A stretch of DNA of 64,000 nucleotides from Streptomyces sp. NBC_00224 (GTDB lineage Bacteria > Actinomycetota > Actinomycetes > Streptomycetales > Streptomycetaceae): positions 2,232,001 through 2,296,000 of the forward strand of contig NZ_CP108106.1 in NCBI RefSeq assembly GCF_041435195.1, in the 5' to 3' direction. The translations under genes were made by a program, and so were the position numbers. Below the pieces are notes generated by a model. That model was not told where the DNA came from, did not search any database, and saw nothing but the letters and a program-made list of their open reading frames with translations. This document shows, one piece after another, positions 56,988 to 64,000 of the stretch (position 1 is its first letter; every line of letters starts with the position of its first letter).

Positions 56988-58054
56988 TTGGCACCTTCCT
57001 TGACCGGGGCGGCGATCTGCGCCGGGATGTCCACTACGGCGTCGGCCACGTCGGATTCGACGACGTCGACCTGGAGGCCCTGCTCGCGCAGGAAGCCGAC
57101 CGGGACGACGTTCTCCTCGTACCGTCCGGGCAGTTCGATGCGCATCCGGCCGATCTGCTTGCCGCCGACGGTGTCCATCGCGGCGCCGAGGATCGAGATG
57201 TCGACGTTGTACGTGCGCGCCAGCTGCGAGATGACCGGCTGGGTGGCCGCGTCGCCGTGGAAGGTCACGTCGACGACGGTCCGATCGGGGCCGGTGGCCT
57301 CGCCGGTCACCGGGAACAGCTCGGCGGCGAGCTCGGAGCCGGGGGTGGCGAGGAGTTCGCCGACGGTGCCGGACTCGATGATCCTGCCCCGCTTCATCAG
57401 CGCGGCCGAGTCGCAGACCGTCTTCACGACGTCCATCTCGTGGGTGATGAGCAGCACGGTGAGGCCGAGCTGCTGGTTGAGGTCGCGCAGCAGCTGGAGG
57501 ATGGAGCGGGTGGTCTCCGGGTCCAGCGCGCTGGTCGCCTCGTCGGAGAGCAGCACCTTGGGGTCGCCGGCCAGGGCGCGGGCGATGCCGACGCGCTGCT
57601 TCTGGCCGCCGGAGAGCTGGGCGGGGTACGCCTTGGCCTTGTCGGAGAGGCCGACCAGGTCGAGGAGTTCGAGGGCCTTGCGGGAGCGCTCCTTGCCGGA
57701 GACGCCGAGGATCTCCAGCGGCAGCTCGATGTTGTCCTGCACATTGCGCGCGGAGAGCAGGTTGAAGTGCTGGAAGACCATGCCGATACGGCTGCGCGCC
57801 TGGCGCAGCTCCTTGCCGGCGCGGCGGCCGCGCCCGGCGAGCGCGGTGAGGTCGACGCCGTCGACGGTCACCGTGCCGGTGGTCGGCCGCTCCAGGAGGT
57901 TGACGCAGCGGATGAGGGAGGATTTGCCGGCGCCGCTCTGGCCGATGACGCCGAAGACCTCGCCCTCGCGGACATGGAGGTCTACGCCGTCCAGGGCGGT
58001 GACCTCACGGCCGCGCGACTGGTAGACCTTGGTGAGGCCCGTAGTGGTGATCAC
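56984..58054 (-). CDS. metN: Methionine ABC transporter ATP-binding protein
   Basis: 356 residues. Walker A GQSGAGKS (38-45), signature LSGGQ (147-151), Walker B VLLSDEATSALD and the H-loop ITHEMDVV are present. A C-terminal NIL domain (about 275-340, VVDVTFHGDAATQPVISQLA) is the methionine-sensing regulatory part known from MetN, giving feedback inhibition of transport. The GTG at 58054 (VITTTGLTKV) begins the conserved part. First gene of the operon, with a long leader. Confidence 0.95.
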   Translation of the reverse strand: MITTTGLTKVYQSRGREVTALDGVDLHVREGEVFGVIGQSGAGKSSLIRCVNLLERPTTGTVTVDGVDLTALAGRGRRAGKELRQARSRIGMVFQHFNLLSARNVQDNIELPLEILGVSGKERSRKALELLDLVGLSDKAKAYPAQLSGGQKQRVGIARALAGDPKVLLSDEATSALDPETTRSILQLLRDLNQQLGLTVLLITHEMDVVKTVCDSAALMKRGRIIESGTVGELLATPGSELAAELFPVTGEATGPDRTVVDVTFHGDAATQPVISQLARTYNVDISILGAAMDTVGGKQIGRMRIELPGRYEENVVPVGFLREQGLQVDVVESDVADAVVDIPAQIAAPVKEGAK

Positions 58055-58602
58055 AGGATTTCCGTCACTGTCGAGTGCGCGGCGCGGTGTCCGCCGGGCA
58101 CGGGGCATTCGTGTTCGGGACGCGTCACAGCCACATCGGTGGTAACCGGGAGGCATGGCGTGCGCGGGCATGGCTCATGGGTCTCGCTTCGGGGCGCGAG
58201 GCTCAGGCGGGGGCCCTCAGAAGGCGCACATTCGACACATACAACGAGCACCGGGCGTGTTCATCGCCTCGGTCGCAAGGGTGCGGCTGCTCGTCGTGGT
58301 CATGCATGAAGTAAAGCAGAAGGAGCGAAGAGCGGATCAACGCTGTCCGTATTCCGGACAGCTATGGACCGCCATACGGACACCATCGGGACGGCCGGCG
58401 GACGGCGACGACACCCCGGTCAACACCCCCCTCCCCCGTCTGGCCTGGGCCGATACACCGGACACCGGCTGCCCGCCGACAGCGGCCACCACCTCCCCAG
58501 GAGTGCCGTCCTGTGGCCAAGGCCACGGCGGCCCGATCGGCCCGGCCGGTCCCGCCCGGGGCGCGCGCATCGGGCGCTTCGGGCCGTAATACGCTCGTTC
58601 TC
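58055..58602. other. 548-bp divergent gap upstream of metN
   Basis: No convincing gene. A 66-codon minus-strand frame (58051-58251) and a 77-codon frame (58337-58570) are open but lack coding character. A near-perfect palindrome lies at 58342-58362. I see no SAM riboswitch of a type I know. Promoters for metN (minus) and the membrane-protein pair (plus) should be here. Confidence 0.5.
58342..58362. promoter_or_regulatory. Palindromic operator candidate upstream of metN
   Basis: GCTGTCCG and its exact complement separated by 5 nt (TATTC). On the minus strand it lies immediately upstream of a TTGATC hexamer that could be a -35 element. About 290 bp before the metN start. Confidence 0.5.
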
Positions 58603-58962
58603 ATGCTTGACGCCCTGACGGTCGCGGTCGCCGCCGCCGCGCTCGCCCTCGCCGCCTGGTGCGGCTTCGCCGCCTACCGGGACCAGCCCACCAAGGACTG
58701 GCACTTCATCGGCATGGCCGTGGTCTCCGTACTGGCCCTGGCCCAGCTCGTGGTCGGCATCGTGCAGCTGGGGCGGGGCGAGCGGCCCGACCAGGGCATG
58801 GCGATCTTCATCGCCTATCTGGTGGGCTCGTTCGCGGCGGTCCCGGCGGCGGGTCTGCTCTCGCTGAGCGAGCGGACCAAGTGGGGTTCCGTGACGGTCT
58901 CGGCCGGCGCGGTGGTGCTCGCGGTGCTCGAAGTGCGTCTCTACGACATCTGGGGAGGGTGA
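58603..58962 (+). CDS. Small integral membrane protein
   Basis: 119 residues, four hydrophobic helices (LTVAVAAAALALAAWCGFAA; IGMAVVSVLALAQLVVGIV; AIFIAYLVGSFAAVPAAGLL; VTVSAGAVVLAVLEVRLY). ATG at 58603; upstream in-frame extension is unlikely. It is followed two bases later by another membrane-protein gene, so they form a pair. Function unknown. Confidence 0.78.
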   Translation: MLDALTVAVAAAALALAAWCGFAAYRDQPTKDWHFIGMAVVSVLALAQLVVGIVQLGRGERPDQGMAIFIAYLVGSFAAVPAAGLLSLSERTKWGSVTVSAGAVVLAVLEVRLYDIWGG

Positions 58963-58964
58963 CC

Positions 58965-59402
58965 GTGGCCGAGTCCACCACCGAGTCCACCGGGCGGAAC
59001 GAGTCCGACGACAGGAAGCTGGGCAGCGGCCCCGGCCGCGTACTGGTCTGGTTCTACGGGGTGTTCACCGTCGCCGCCGCCTCCCGCTCGATCGTCCAGA
59101 TGATCCAGGACTTCGGCAAGGCGCCGCTGGCGTACGTCCTGTCGGCCGTGGCCGCCGTGGTGTACGGGTTCATCACGTTCTCACTGGTGCGCGGCGGCGA
59201 GCGGCTGCGGCGCACGGCGCTGGTGTGCTGCGCCGCCGAGCTGCTCTTCGTCCTGACCGTGGGCACGTGGACGCTGGCGGACAAGTCGGCGTTCCCCGAT
59301 GCGACGGTGTGGTCGGACTACGGAGCGGGGTACTTGCTCATCCCGGTGATCCTGCCGGTGCTCGGCATGCTGTGGCTGCGACGCAATAGGGCTGCCGCCT
59401 GA
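58965..59402 (+). CDS. Integral membrane protein, partner of the preceding gene
   Basis: 145 residues: a Ser/Thr/Glu-rich N-terminus (about 1-25) then four helices (VLVWFYGVFTVAAASRSIV; LAYVLSAVAAVVYGFITF; TALVCCAAELLFVLTVG; YLLIPVILPVLGMLWL). The GTG at 58965 has GGAGG 6 nt upstream. Function unknown; co-transcription with the previous gene suggests a small membrane complex, which is inference. Confidence 0.78.
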   Translation: MAESTTESTGRNESDDRKLGSGPGRVLVWFYGVFTVAAASRSIVQMIQDFGKAPLAYVLSAVAAVVYGFITFSLVRGGERLRRTALVCCAAELLFVLTVGTWTLADKSAFPDATVWSDYGAGYLLIPVILPVLGMLWLRRNRAAA

Positions 59403-59411
59403 CGGTGTTCT

Positions 59412-59530
59412 GTGCCTGCGGGCTGTCTGTGGCTGGTCGCGCAGTTCCCCGCGCCCCTAGGAGGGCCCTTCGGGCCCCTTAAGGGGCGCGGGGAACTGCG
59501 CGAGCAACCCAGCACGGCCCGCAGACACAG
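59412..59530. repeat. Dispersed repeat, paired inverted arms (locus E)
   Basis: Arms at 59412-59460 and 59480-59530 are inverted copies of the ~48-bp repeat, around a short hairpin-forming interior. It separates convergent genes (membrane protein and GNAT). Confidence 0.85.
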
Positions 59531-59551
59531 CACCTGCCTCGCGCGGAGCGC

Positions 59552-60055
59552 TCACGCGCTGGCGACGAACTCCCGAGCCGCCGCATCCTTCTCCAGCGTG
59601 ACCAAGGAAAGCCCTGGACTCAGCGCCTCCGTCGCGACGGGCGCATACCCGTGCTTCCGATACAACCGCAGGTTGGACTCGCTGCGATGCCCCGTGAGGA
59701 GCTGGAACCGCTTGGCCGACAGCTGACCGGCGAAGTGCTCCTCTATGGCGCTGAGCAGCCGGCTGCCCAGGCCGTGCCCCTGCATCCGCGGATGCACGAT
59801 CAGCTTGTCGATCCGGCCGGTGCCCGACGCGTCCACGCTGCCTCTGACCGAGGCGACCACCTCGTCGCCGAGCCGCGCCACCAGCGCGTACCCGCGCCCG
59901 AGCTCGCTCCGCAGGCCGTCGAGCGTCTGGGTGAGCGGCTCGATGGAGTAGTCGCCGTAGAGCTCCGCCTCGCTCTGGTAGCAGAGGTACTGAAGCTTGA
60001 GGATCTGCTCGCAGTCGCCTTCACGCGCCGCAGAGATGATCACGCTCATGCCCAT
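59552..60055 (-). CDS. GNAT N-acetyltransferase
   Basis: 167 residues: YALVARLGDEVVASVRGSV, IDKLIVHPRMQGHGLGSRLL (acetyl-CoA loop), QLLTGHRSESNLRLYRKHGY. The ATG at 60055 follows GGAAGG by 9 nt. It begins 36 bp after the sigma-factor gene on the same strand and may be co-transcribed. Substrate unknown. Confidence 0.85.
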   Translation of the reverse strand: MGMSVIISAAREGDCEQILKLQYLCYQSEAELYGDYSIEPLTQTLDGLRSELGRGYALVARLGDEVVASVRGSVDASGTGRIDKLIVHPRMQGHGLGSRLLSAIEEHFAGQLSAKRFQLLTGHRSESNLRLYRKHGYAPVATEALSPGLSLVTLEKDAAAREFVASA

Positions 60056-60091
60056 GTGTGCATGCCTTCCGCTCACCCGTCCGCCGGTTGT

Positions 60092-60586
60092 CTAACGCTC
60101 CATTCCCCGCAGGCCAGGAGCCGCAACCTCCGCCGCGAGCATTCTGCGCAGGCATCCCAGGCAACGGGAACGCATCGGCCCCAGACTCCCCTGTGAGATA
60201 TCCAACTCCCCTGCGATTTCGCGGTAGGTGAGGTCGCTGGGCGAAAGAAGTGCGGTCAGCAGACGCGGGCAGTTCCCCGGGGTTCTGGCCACGGCCGTAC
60301 GCAGAGCACTGCTCAGTTCCTCGCTCAGAACCTGGCGTTCCGGGCCTGTTTCCGGGTCGGCGGCCGGTTCCGCGGCGAACGGCAGCTCGCGCCGCGCCCG
60401 GCGGCGGGCCCGTCTCACTTCCGCCCGAACGGCCCAGCGCACCCACGGCACGGGGTCCGCCGGACGGCTTTCCAGCAGACGCACCCAGACGTCCTGTTCG
60501 AGGTCGGCGGGGTCGACTCCGGCGCCCGGCGCCTCCGCGGCGGCCTCGGCGGCCAGCAGCGGGCTCAGCTCTTTGACGAGGTCCAT
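60092..60586 (-). CDS. Sigma-70 family (ECF-like) RNA polymerase sigma factor
   Basis: 164 residues. A short region 2 (PADLEQDVWVRLLESRPADP, then VRWAVRAEVRRARRRARRE) and a region 4 helix-turn-helix (LSPSDLTYREIAGELDISQG, LRRML) are visible. It is small, with no anti-sigma factor encoded next to it. The ATG at 60586 is likely. A perfect 12-bp palindrome lies 69 bp upstream. The signal and targets are unknown. Confidence 0.8.
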   Translation of the reverse strand: MDLVKELSPLLAAEAAAEAPGAGVDPADLEQDVWVRLLESRPADPVPWVRWAVRAEVRRARRRARRELPFAAEPAADPETGPERQVLSEELSSALRTAVARTPGNCPRLLTALLSPSDLTYREIAGELDISQGSLGPMRSRCLGCLRRMLAAEVAAPGLRGMER

Positions 60587-60654
60587 GCCGGGCGGGACGC
60601 GGCCGCCGCGCGAGGCGGTTTCGACGACGGCCGCATCTCACCCGTAAGTGAAGA

Positions 60655-60666
60655 CTCGTATACGAG
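60655..60666. promoter_or_regulatory. Palindrome upstream of the sigma-factor gene
   Basis: CTCGTATACGAG, perfect over 12 bp, in the 96-bp gap between the sigma-factor start and the end of the glycerophosphodiesterase gene. Its position fits an operator or promoter element. Confidence 0.4.
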
Positions 60667-60682
60667 AGCTACTGGTACGGGA

Positions 60683-61849
60683 CTAGCGCTTCGCGCGGAA
60701 GTCCGCTGCGGCGAGCAGCGCGGTGTCCGCGTTGTCGGAGAAGACCGCGTCGATGCCGGTGGCGAAGTACACCTTGAAGGCCCCGAAGGCGTCCCCGTAG
60801 GCGTTGGGGTCGGTGCCGCGCCGGAAGTCGGCGGGCAGGAAGGTGTTCTCGTCGCGCAACGTGTACGGGTGGAGGACGAGGCCGTGCGCGTGGGCGTCCG
60901 CGACCAGGGTGGTCGGCTTGGTGAGCCGGCCCGCCGCGTCCTTCGGGATGATCAGATCGAGGGTCGGGCCGATGCCCTGCGCGTACGAGGCGATCCACTT
61001 CAGGCCCTCGGGCTTGACCAGGTCGTCGGTCGTGCGCGGGTCGCCGCTCACCACGAAGTCCCAGGGCTTGCTGCCGGTGCCGGAGAGCAGCACGACCGAC
61101 GGGGTGTCGACCAGCCGGCTCAGCCGCTGGATGCTGCTGGGCTCGAAGGACTGGAGGAACTGCGGGGAGTCGGCGCGGTGGCGGCCGTAGCGGCGCAGCA
61201 GCTTGGCGACCCGGTCCTCCAGGGGAAGACCGAGCCCCCGGAAGTAGGTGGGGTGCTTGGTCTCGGTGTGCAGCCAGATGCGACGGCCCAGGCGGCGGCC
61301 CTCGCGCTCGGCCCACTGGAGGACCTCCTCGAAGGTGGGCACGTCCCAGCGGCCGTCGTAGAGCGTGTTGCGCTGGCGGACGGCGGGCAGCCGCTCCTTG
61401 GCGCGCAGGGTCTTCAGCTCGGCGAGCGTGAAGTCCTCGGTGAACCAGCCGGTGACGGCCACGCCGTCGATGGTCTTGGTGGCCTTGCGGGCGGCGAACC
61501 CGGGGTGGTCGGCGACGTCCGTGGTGGCGGTGATGTCGTTCTCGTGACGGCAGACCAGATGCCCGTCCTTGGTGGGGACGAGGTCCTGCTCGATGACGTG
61601 CGCGCCGAGGTCCAGGGCGTGCTGGTAGGAGCCGAGGGTGTGCTCGGGGCGGTATCCGGCGGTGCCGCGGTGCCCGATCACGTACGGGACCGGCAGGTCC
61701 TTGTACGTGCCGTGGCGGCGCGCGTCGCCGTGCCCCTGCCGGGTCTGCGCGCTCGCGGCCGCGGCGGGCAGCCCGGCGGCAGCCGTGCCCAGAACCGCCG
61801 CGCCCAGCACGGTGCGCCGCCCGGGGCTCATCCGCTCACCCTGTGTCAT
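60683..61849 (-). CDS. Secreted glycerophosphodiester phosphodiesterase
   Basis: 388 residues. A Tat-style signal (RR at 11-12, then a hydrophobic stretch ending AAAASAQT) suggests folded export. The GDPD TIM barrel has both catalytic histidines (VIGHRGTAGYRPEHT and VCRHENDI) and the metal ligands in IEQDLVPTKDG. It splits glycerophosphodiesters, releasing glycerol 3-phosphate for phosphate or carbon supply. The ATG at 61849 has AAGGAG 6 nt upstream. Confidence 0.92.
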   Translation of the reverse strand: MTQGERMSPGRRTVLGAAVLGTAAAGLPAAAASAQTRQGHGDARRHGTYKDLPVPYVIGHRGTAGYRPEHTLGSYQHALDLGAHVIEQDLVPTKDGHLVCRHENDITATTDVADHPGFAARKATKTIDGVAVTGWFTEDFTLAELKTLRAKERLPAVRQRNTLYDGRWDVPTFEEVLQWAEREGRRLGRRIWLHTETKHPTYFRGLGLPLEDRVAKLLRRYGRHRADSPQFLQSFEPSSIQRLSRLVDTPSVVLLSGTGSKPWDFVVSGDPRTTDDLVKPEGLKWIASYAQGIGPTLDLIIPKDAAGRLTKPTTLVADAHAHGLVLHPYTLRDENTFLPADFRRGTDPNAYGDAFGAFKVYFATGIDAVFSDNADTALLAAADFRAKR

Positions 61850-62100
61850 GAACGCTCCTTGGAAGTGCCTGTTGTTGCATGTCCCGAACCTGTCAACGGG
61901 AGGGGACGAGCGTAGGCGTACCCCCCTTAAGGAGGGGAGCCCCCACGGCCAATGAGGGCGGAACGTGGCGTAAACACACGTCAACATCGCGTATCCACTC
62001 CGTGAACCCGATGTGCGATCAGACGCGGCCCGCGAGTATCGTCCTCACCTGCGCGGACCTCATTCCGCGCGGACCCCAGCCCACGACCCCGGAGGAAGCG

Positions 62101-62772
62101 TTGTCCCGACTCGCGCTCATCAAGGCAGTGCTCGGACCGATCATGCGCCTGATGTTCCGTCCGCAGGTGGAGGGCGTCGAGAACATTCCGGGGACGGGTC
62201 CGGTCATCCTCGCGGGCAACCACCTGACGTTCATCGACTCGATGATCATGCCGGTGTGTCTGGACCGTCCGGTGTACTTCATCGGCAAGGACGAGTACGT
62301 CACGGGCAAGGGCCTCAAGGGCCGGCTGATGGCGTGGTTCTTCAGCGGCGTCGGCATGATCCCGGTCAACCGGGACGGCGGCCACGGCGGTGTCGCGGCG
62401 CTGATGACGGGGCGTCAGGTCCTGGAAGAGGGCAAGGTCTTCAGCATCTACCCGGAGGGCACCCGCTCCCCCGACGGCCGTCTGTACCGCGGCCGCACCG
62501 GCATCGCGCGGCTGACCCTGATGACCGGTGCGCCGGTCGTGCCGTTCGCGATGATCGGCACGGACAAGATCCAGCCGAGCGGGGCGGGGCTGCCGCGGCC
62601 CGGCAAGGTGACGGTCCGCTTCGGCGAGCCGATGGAGTTCTCGCGGTACGAGGGCATGGACCGGGACCGCTATGTGCTGCGGGCCGTCACGGACTCGGTG
62701 ATGGCGGAGGTCATGCGGCTGTCCGGGCAGGAGTACGTGGACATGTACGCCACGAAGGCAAAGGCGGCGTAG
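62101..62772 (+). CDS. 1-acyl-glycerol-3-phosphate acyltransferase (PlsC-like)
   Basis: 223 residues. The HX4D motif is HLTFID (41-46), followed by GMIPVNRD, the EGTR block (119-122, YPEGTRSPDGRLYRG) and PVVPFAMIG. It should acylate lysophosphatidic acid or a related lipid at the inner membrane face. The start is a TTG at 62101 with GGAGG 5 nt upstream; the open frame reaches 61879 but lacks a site there. Confidence 0.88.
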   Translation: MSRLALIKAVLGPIMRLMFRPQVEGVENIPGTGPVILAGNHLTFIDSMIMPVCLDRPVYFIGKDEYVTGKGLKGRLMAWFFSGVGMIPVNRDGGHGGVAALMTGRQVLEEGKVFSIYPEGTRSPDGRLYRGRTGIARLTLMTGAPVVPFAMIGTDKIQPSGAGLPRPGKVTVRFGEPMEFSRYEGMDRDRYVLRAVTDSVMAEVMRLSGQEYVDMYATKAKAA

Positions 62773-62783
62773 CCGCCCATTTT

Positions 62784-62891
62784 GGGGGCGCGGGGAACTG
62801 CGCGCTCAGCCCAGCACGGCCCGCAGCCATACGGCGACTTGTTCTCCGGCTGCGGGCCGTCTGTGGCTTGTCGCGCAGTTCCCCGCGCCCC
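62784..62891. repeat. Dispersed repeat, paired inverted arms (locus F)
   Basis: Arms 62784-62827 and 62847-62891 are inverted copies of the ~48-bp repeat with a ~20-nt interior. It separates the convergent acyltransferase and MFS genes. Confidence 0.85.
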
Positions 62892-62904
62892 TAGGGGGTA
62901 CGGC

Positions 62905-64000
62905 TCAAGGGTGCTCCAGCCCCTCCTCCAGTTTCTGGCCCCGCAGCAGGAACCACGCCGCCACCGCCGTCGCGAACAGGACCGCGCTGCCGACCGCCGC
63001 CGCCGTCTGGAAGCCGTCCGTGAAGGCGTCCCGGGCGGCCGACAGCATCGGGGCCGCCTGCTCGGCCGGGAGCCGCGCGGCCACCTCCACCGCGCCGCCG
63101 AGCGAGTCGTGGGCCTCCGCGGAGACACCCGCGGGCAGGTCCGCCGGGGCCGTGAAGCCGCGGTAGATGCCCGTGACCACGGAACCCAGGAGCGCGATGC
63201 CGAGGGCCGCGCCCAACTCGTACGCCGTCTCCGAGACCGCCGACGCCGCCCCCGCCTGCTCCTTCGGCACGCTGGAGAGGATCACGTCGGCGGTGACCGT
63301 GAAGGCGAGACCGGCCCCCAGGCCGCCGACGAACAGTGCGATCCCGAGGGCGACGACCCCCGTGTCGGCCGATATCGCCACACAGGCCGCGAGGGCCGCG
63401 CCCACCGCCGCCAGACCCACGGCGACCGCACTGCGCACCGAGGCCCGGCGGGCCGCATAGCCCGCCGCGAGTCCGGCTCCCACCGCGCCCACGGCCGCGG
63501 GCAGTTCGATGAGACCGGCCTCCAACGGCGAGCGCCCCTGGACCAGTTGGAGGAACTGGGAGAGGAAGAACACCAGGCCGGACAGGCCCAGGATGGTCAG
63601 CAGATCGGCCAGGACCGCGCCGGAGAAGCCCCGGTGGTGGAAGAGCCGGATGTCGAGCAGCGGTGAGTCGAGGGTGAGCTGGCGGCGTACGAACCAGACC
63701 AGGGCCAGCACGCCCACCACCGCCACCCCGGCGATCTCCAGGCCGAAGCCGTTGACCGCCGCCTCCTTCACCGCGTACACGATCGCGACCATGCCGACCA
63801 GCGACAGAAGGACACTGACCACGTCCCACGGGCCCGGGTTGGGGTCGCGCGACTCGGGGAGCAGCTTGATGCCGACGAGTACGAGCACGGCCATCACGGG
63901 CAGGTTGATCAGGAAGACCGAGCCCCACCAGAAGTTCTCCAGGAGGAAGCCGCCGACGACCGGCCCGACGGCGGCGCCCGCCGAGGCCGCGGCCCCCCAG
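62905..64000 (-). CDS. MFS exporter (DHA2/EmrB-QacA type), 5' end outside the window
   Basis: At least 365 residues of a 14-helix major facilitator. The frame is open to the window edge, where GAAVGPVVGGFL (motif C of drug antiporters) is visible. Helices continue to near the C-terminus, ending RGQKLEEGLEHP. The Asp/Ala-rich loop near 63050 is soluble. It probably exports a drug or metabolite; the substrate is unknown. No regulator is visible within the window. Confidence 0.87.
   Translation of the reverse strand, partial: WGAAASAGAAVGPVVGGFLLENFWWGSVFLINLPVMAVLVLVGIKLLPESRDPNPGPWDVVSVLLSLVGMVAIVYAVKEAAVNGFGLEIAGVAVVGVLALVWFVRRQLTLDSPLLDIRLFHHRGFSGAVLADLLTILGLSGLVFFLSQFLQLVQGRSPLEAGLIELPAAVGAVGAGLAAGYAARRASVRSAVAVGLAAVGAALAACVAISADTGVVALGIALFVGGLGAGLAFTVTADVILSSVPKEQAGAASAVSETAYELGAALGIALLGSVVTGIYRGFTAPADLPAGVSAEAHDSLGGAVEVAARLPAEQAAPMLSAARDAFTDGFQTAAAVGSAVLFATAVAAWFLLRGQKLEEGLEHP

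Noticed and set aside
52041..58025. 1994-codon plus-strand frame
   Set aside because: Runs antisense through cobT, cobL, metQ, metI and metN; composition is that of a shadow frame.
58051..58251. 66-codon minus-strand frame in the metN leader
   Set aside because: No ribosome site of note, no recognisable composition, overlaps the metN start.
58055..58340. SAM riboswitch in the metN leader
   Set aside because: Known conserved cores were not recognised; absence by eye is not proof.

Overview
The window is high-GC actinobacterial chromosome, almost certainly Streptomyces. The signs are SsgB (a sporulation septation protein confined to sporulating actinomycetes), GTG and TTG starts behind strong purine-rich ribosome sites, phosphatidylinositol-mannoside genes, two Hanks-type kinases and a gene order that matches, from memory, the conserved core of the S. 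coelicolor chromosome around relA-secDF-ruv-pdx-thrS-ssgB. No transposase, integrase, phage gene or CRISPR array was seen.

Layout. 1-7.3 kb: 3' end of a DUF2470 gene, rarA, a VKOR-type membrane oxidoreductase, hisS, a metallo-beta-lactamase-fold hydrolase, a membrane-anchored cyclophilin and a DUF349 coiled-coil protein. 7.3-10.2 kb: an accessory-looking minus-strand cassette of a Ser/Thr kinase, an EACC1-like small protein and a caspase-fold protease. 10.3-22.6 kb: minus-strand housekeeping genes rel, apt, secF-secD-yajC, ruvC-ruvA-ruvB, yebC and pdxS-pdxT. 22.6-32.6 kb: phosphatidylinositol-phosphate and mannoside synthesis (pgsA, a PatA-type acyltransferase, pimA), a divergent EF-G-like GTPase with a large membrane protein, a HIT-family nucleotide phosphorylase and thrS. 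32.7-39 kb: a coupled pair made of a DUF4365 protein and an unknown, a DnaQ-fold exonuclease, two tRNA-Val(CAC) genes around an SRPBCC gene, ssgB, a CGNR zinc-finger protein and small membrane proteins. 39-43.2 kb: a DsbA-like protein, a double GNAT, a pabC/pabB-like pair and a Gly-Cys-Val-Val-Val tRNA cluster. 43.3-48 kb: a zinc-ribbon protein, an APH-family kinase, small proteins, a second Ser/Thr kinase and a SpoU-type RNA methyltransferase. 48-54.5 kb: corrinoid genes (siroheme-synthase-like cobA, a BluB-CobT fusion and cobL). 55-58 kb: a metNIQ methionine importer. 58.6-64 kb: membrane proteins, a GNAT, a sigma factor, a secreted glycerophosphodiesterase, a PlsC-type acyltransferase and the 3' end of an MFS exporter gene.

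The genes form clear functional blocks: tetrapyrrole methylation feeding B12 assembly, methionine uptake (B12 and methionine metabolism are linked), inositol lipid synthesis, Holliday-junction processing, and Sec export beside stringent response and purine salvage. A family of roughly 48-bp repeat arms, often paired as inverted repeats, occurs at six places. Three are between convergent genes and one lies in frame inside a coding sequence.

The items most worth a second look are the kinase/EACC1/caspase cassette, the repeat captured inside the APH gene, the BluB-CobT fusion with a tail of about 600 disordered residues, and an orphan near-perfect CebR-type operator. All product names come from reading motifs by eye; no database search was run.
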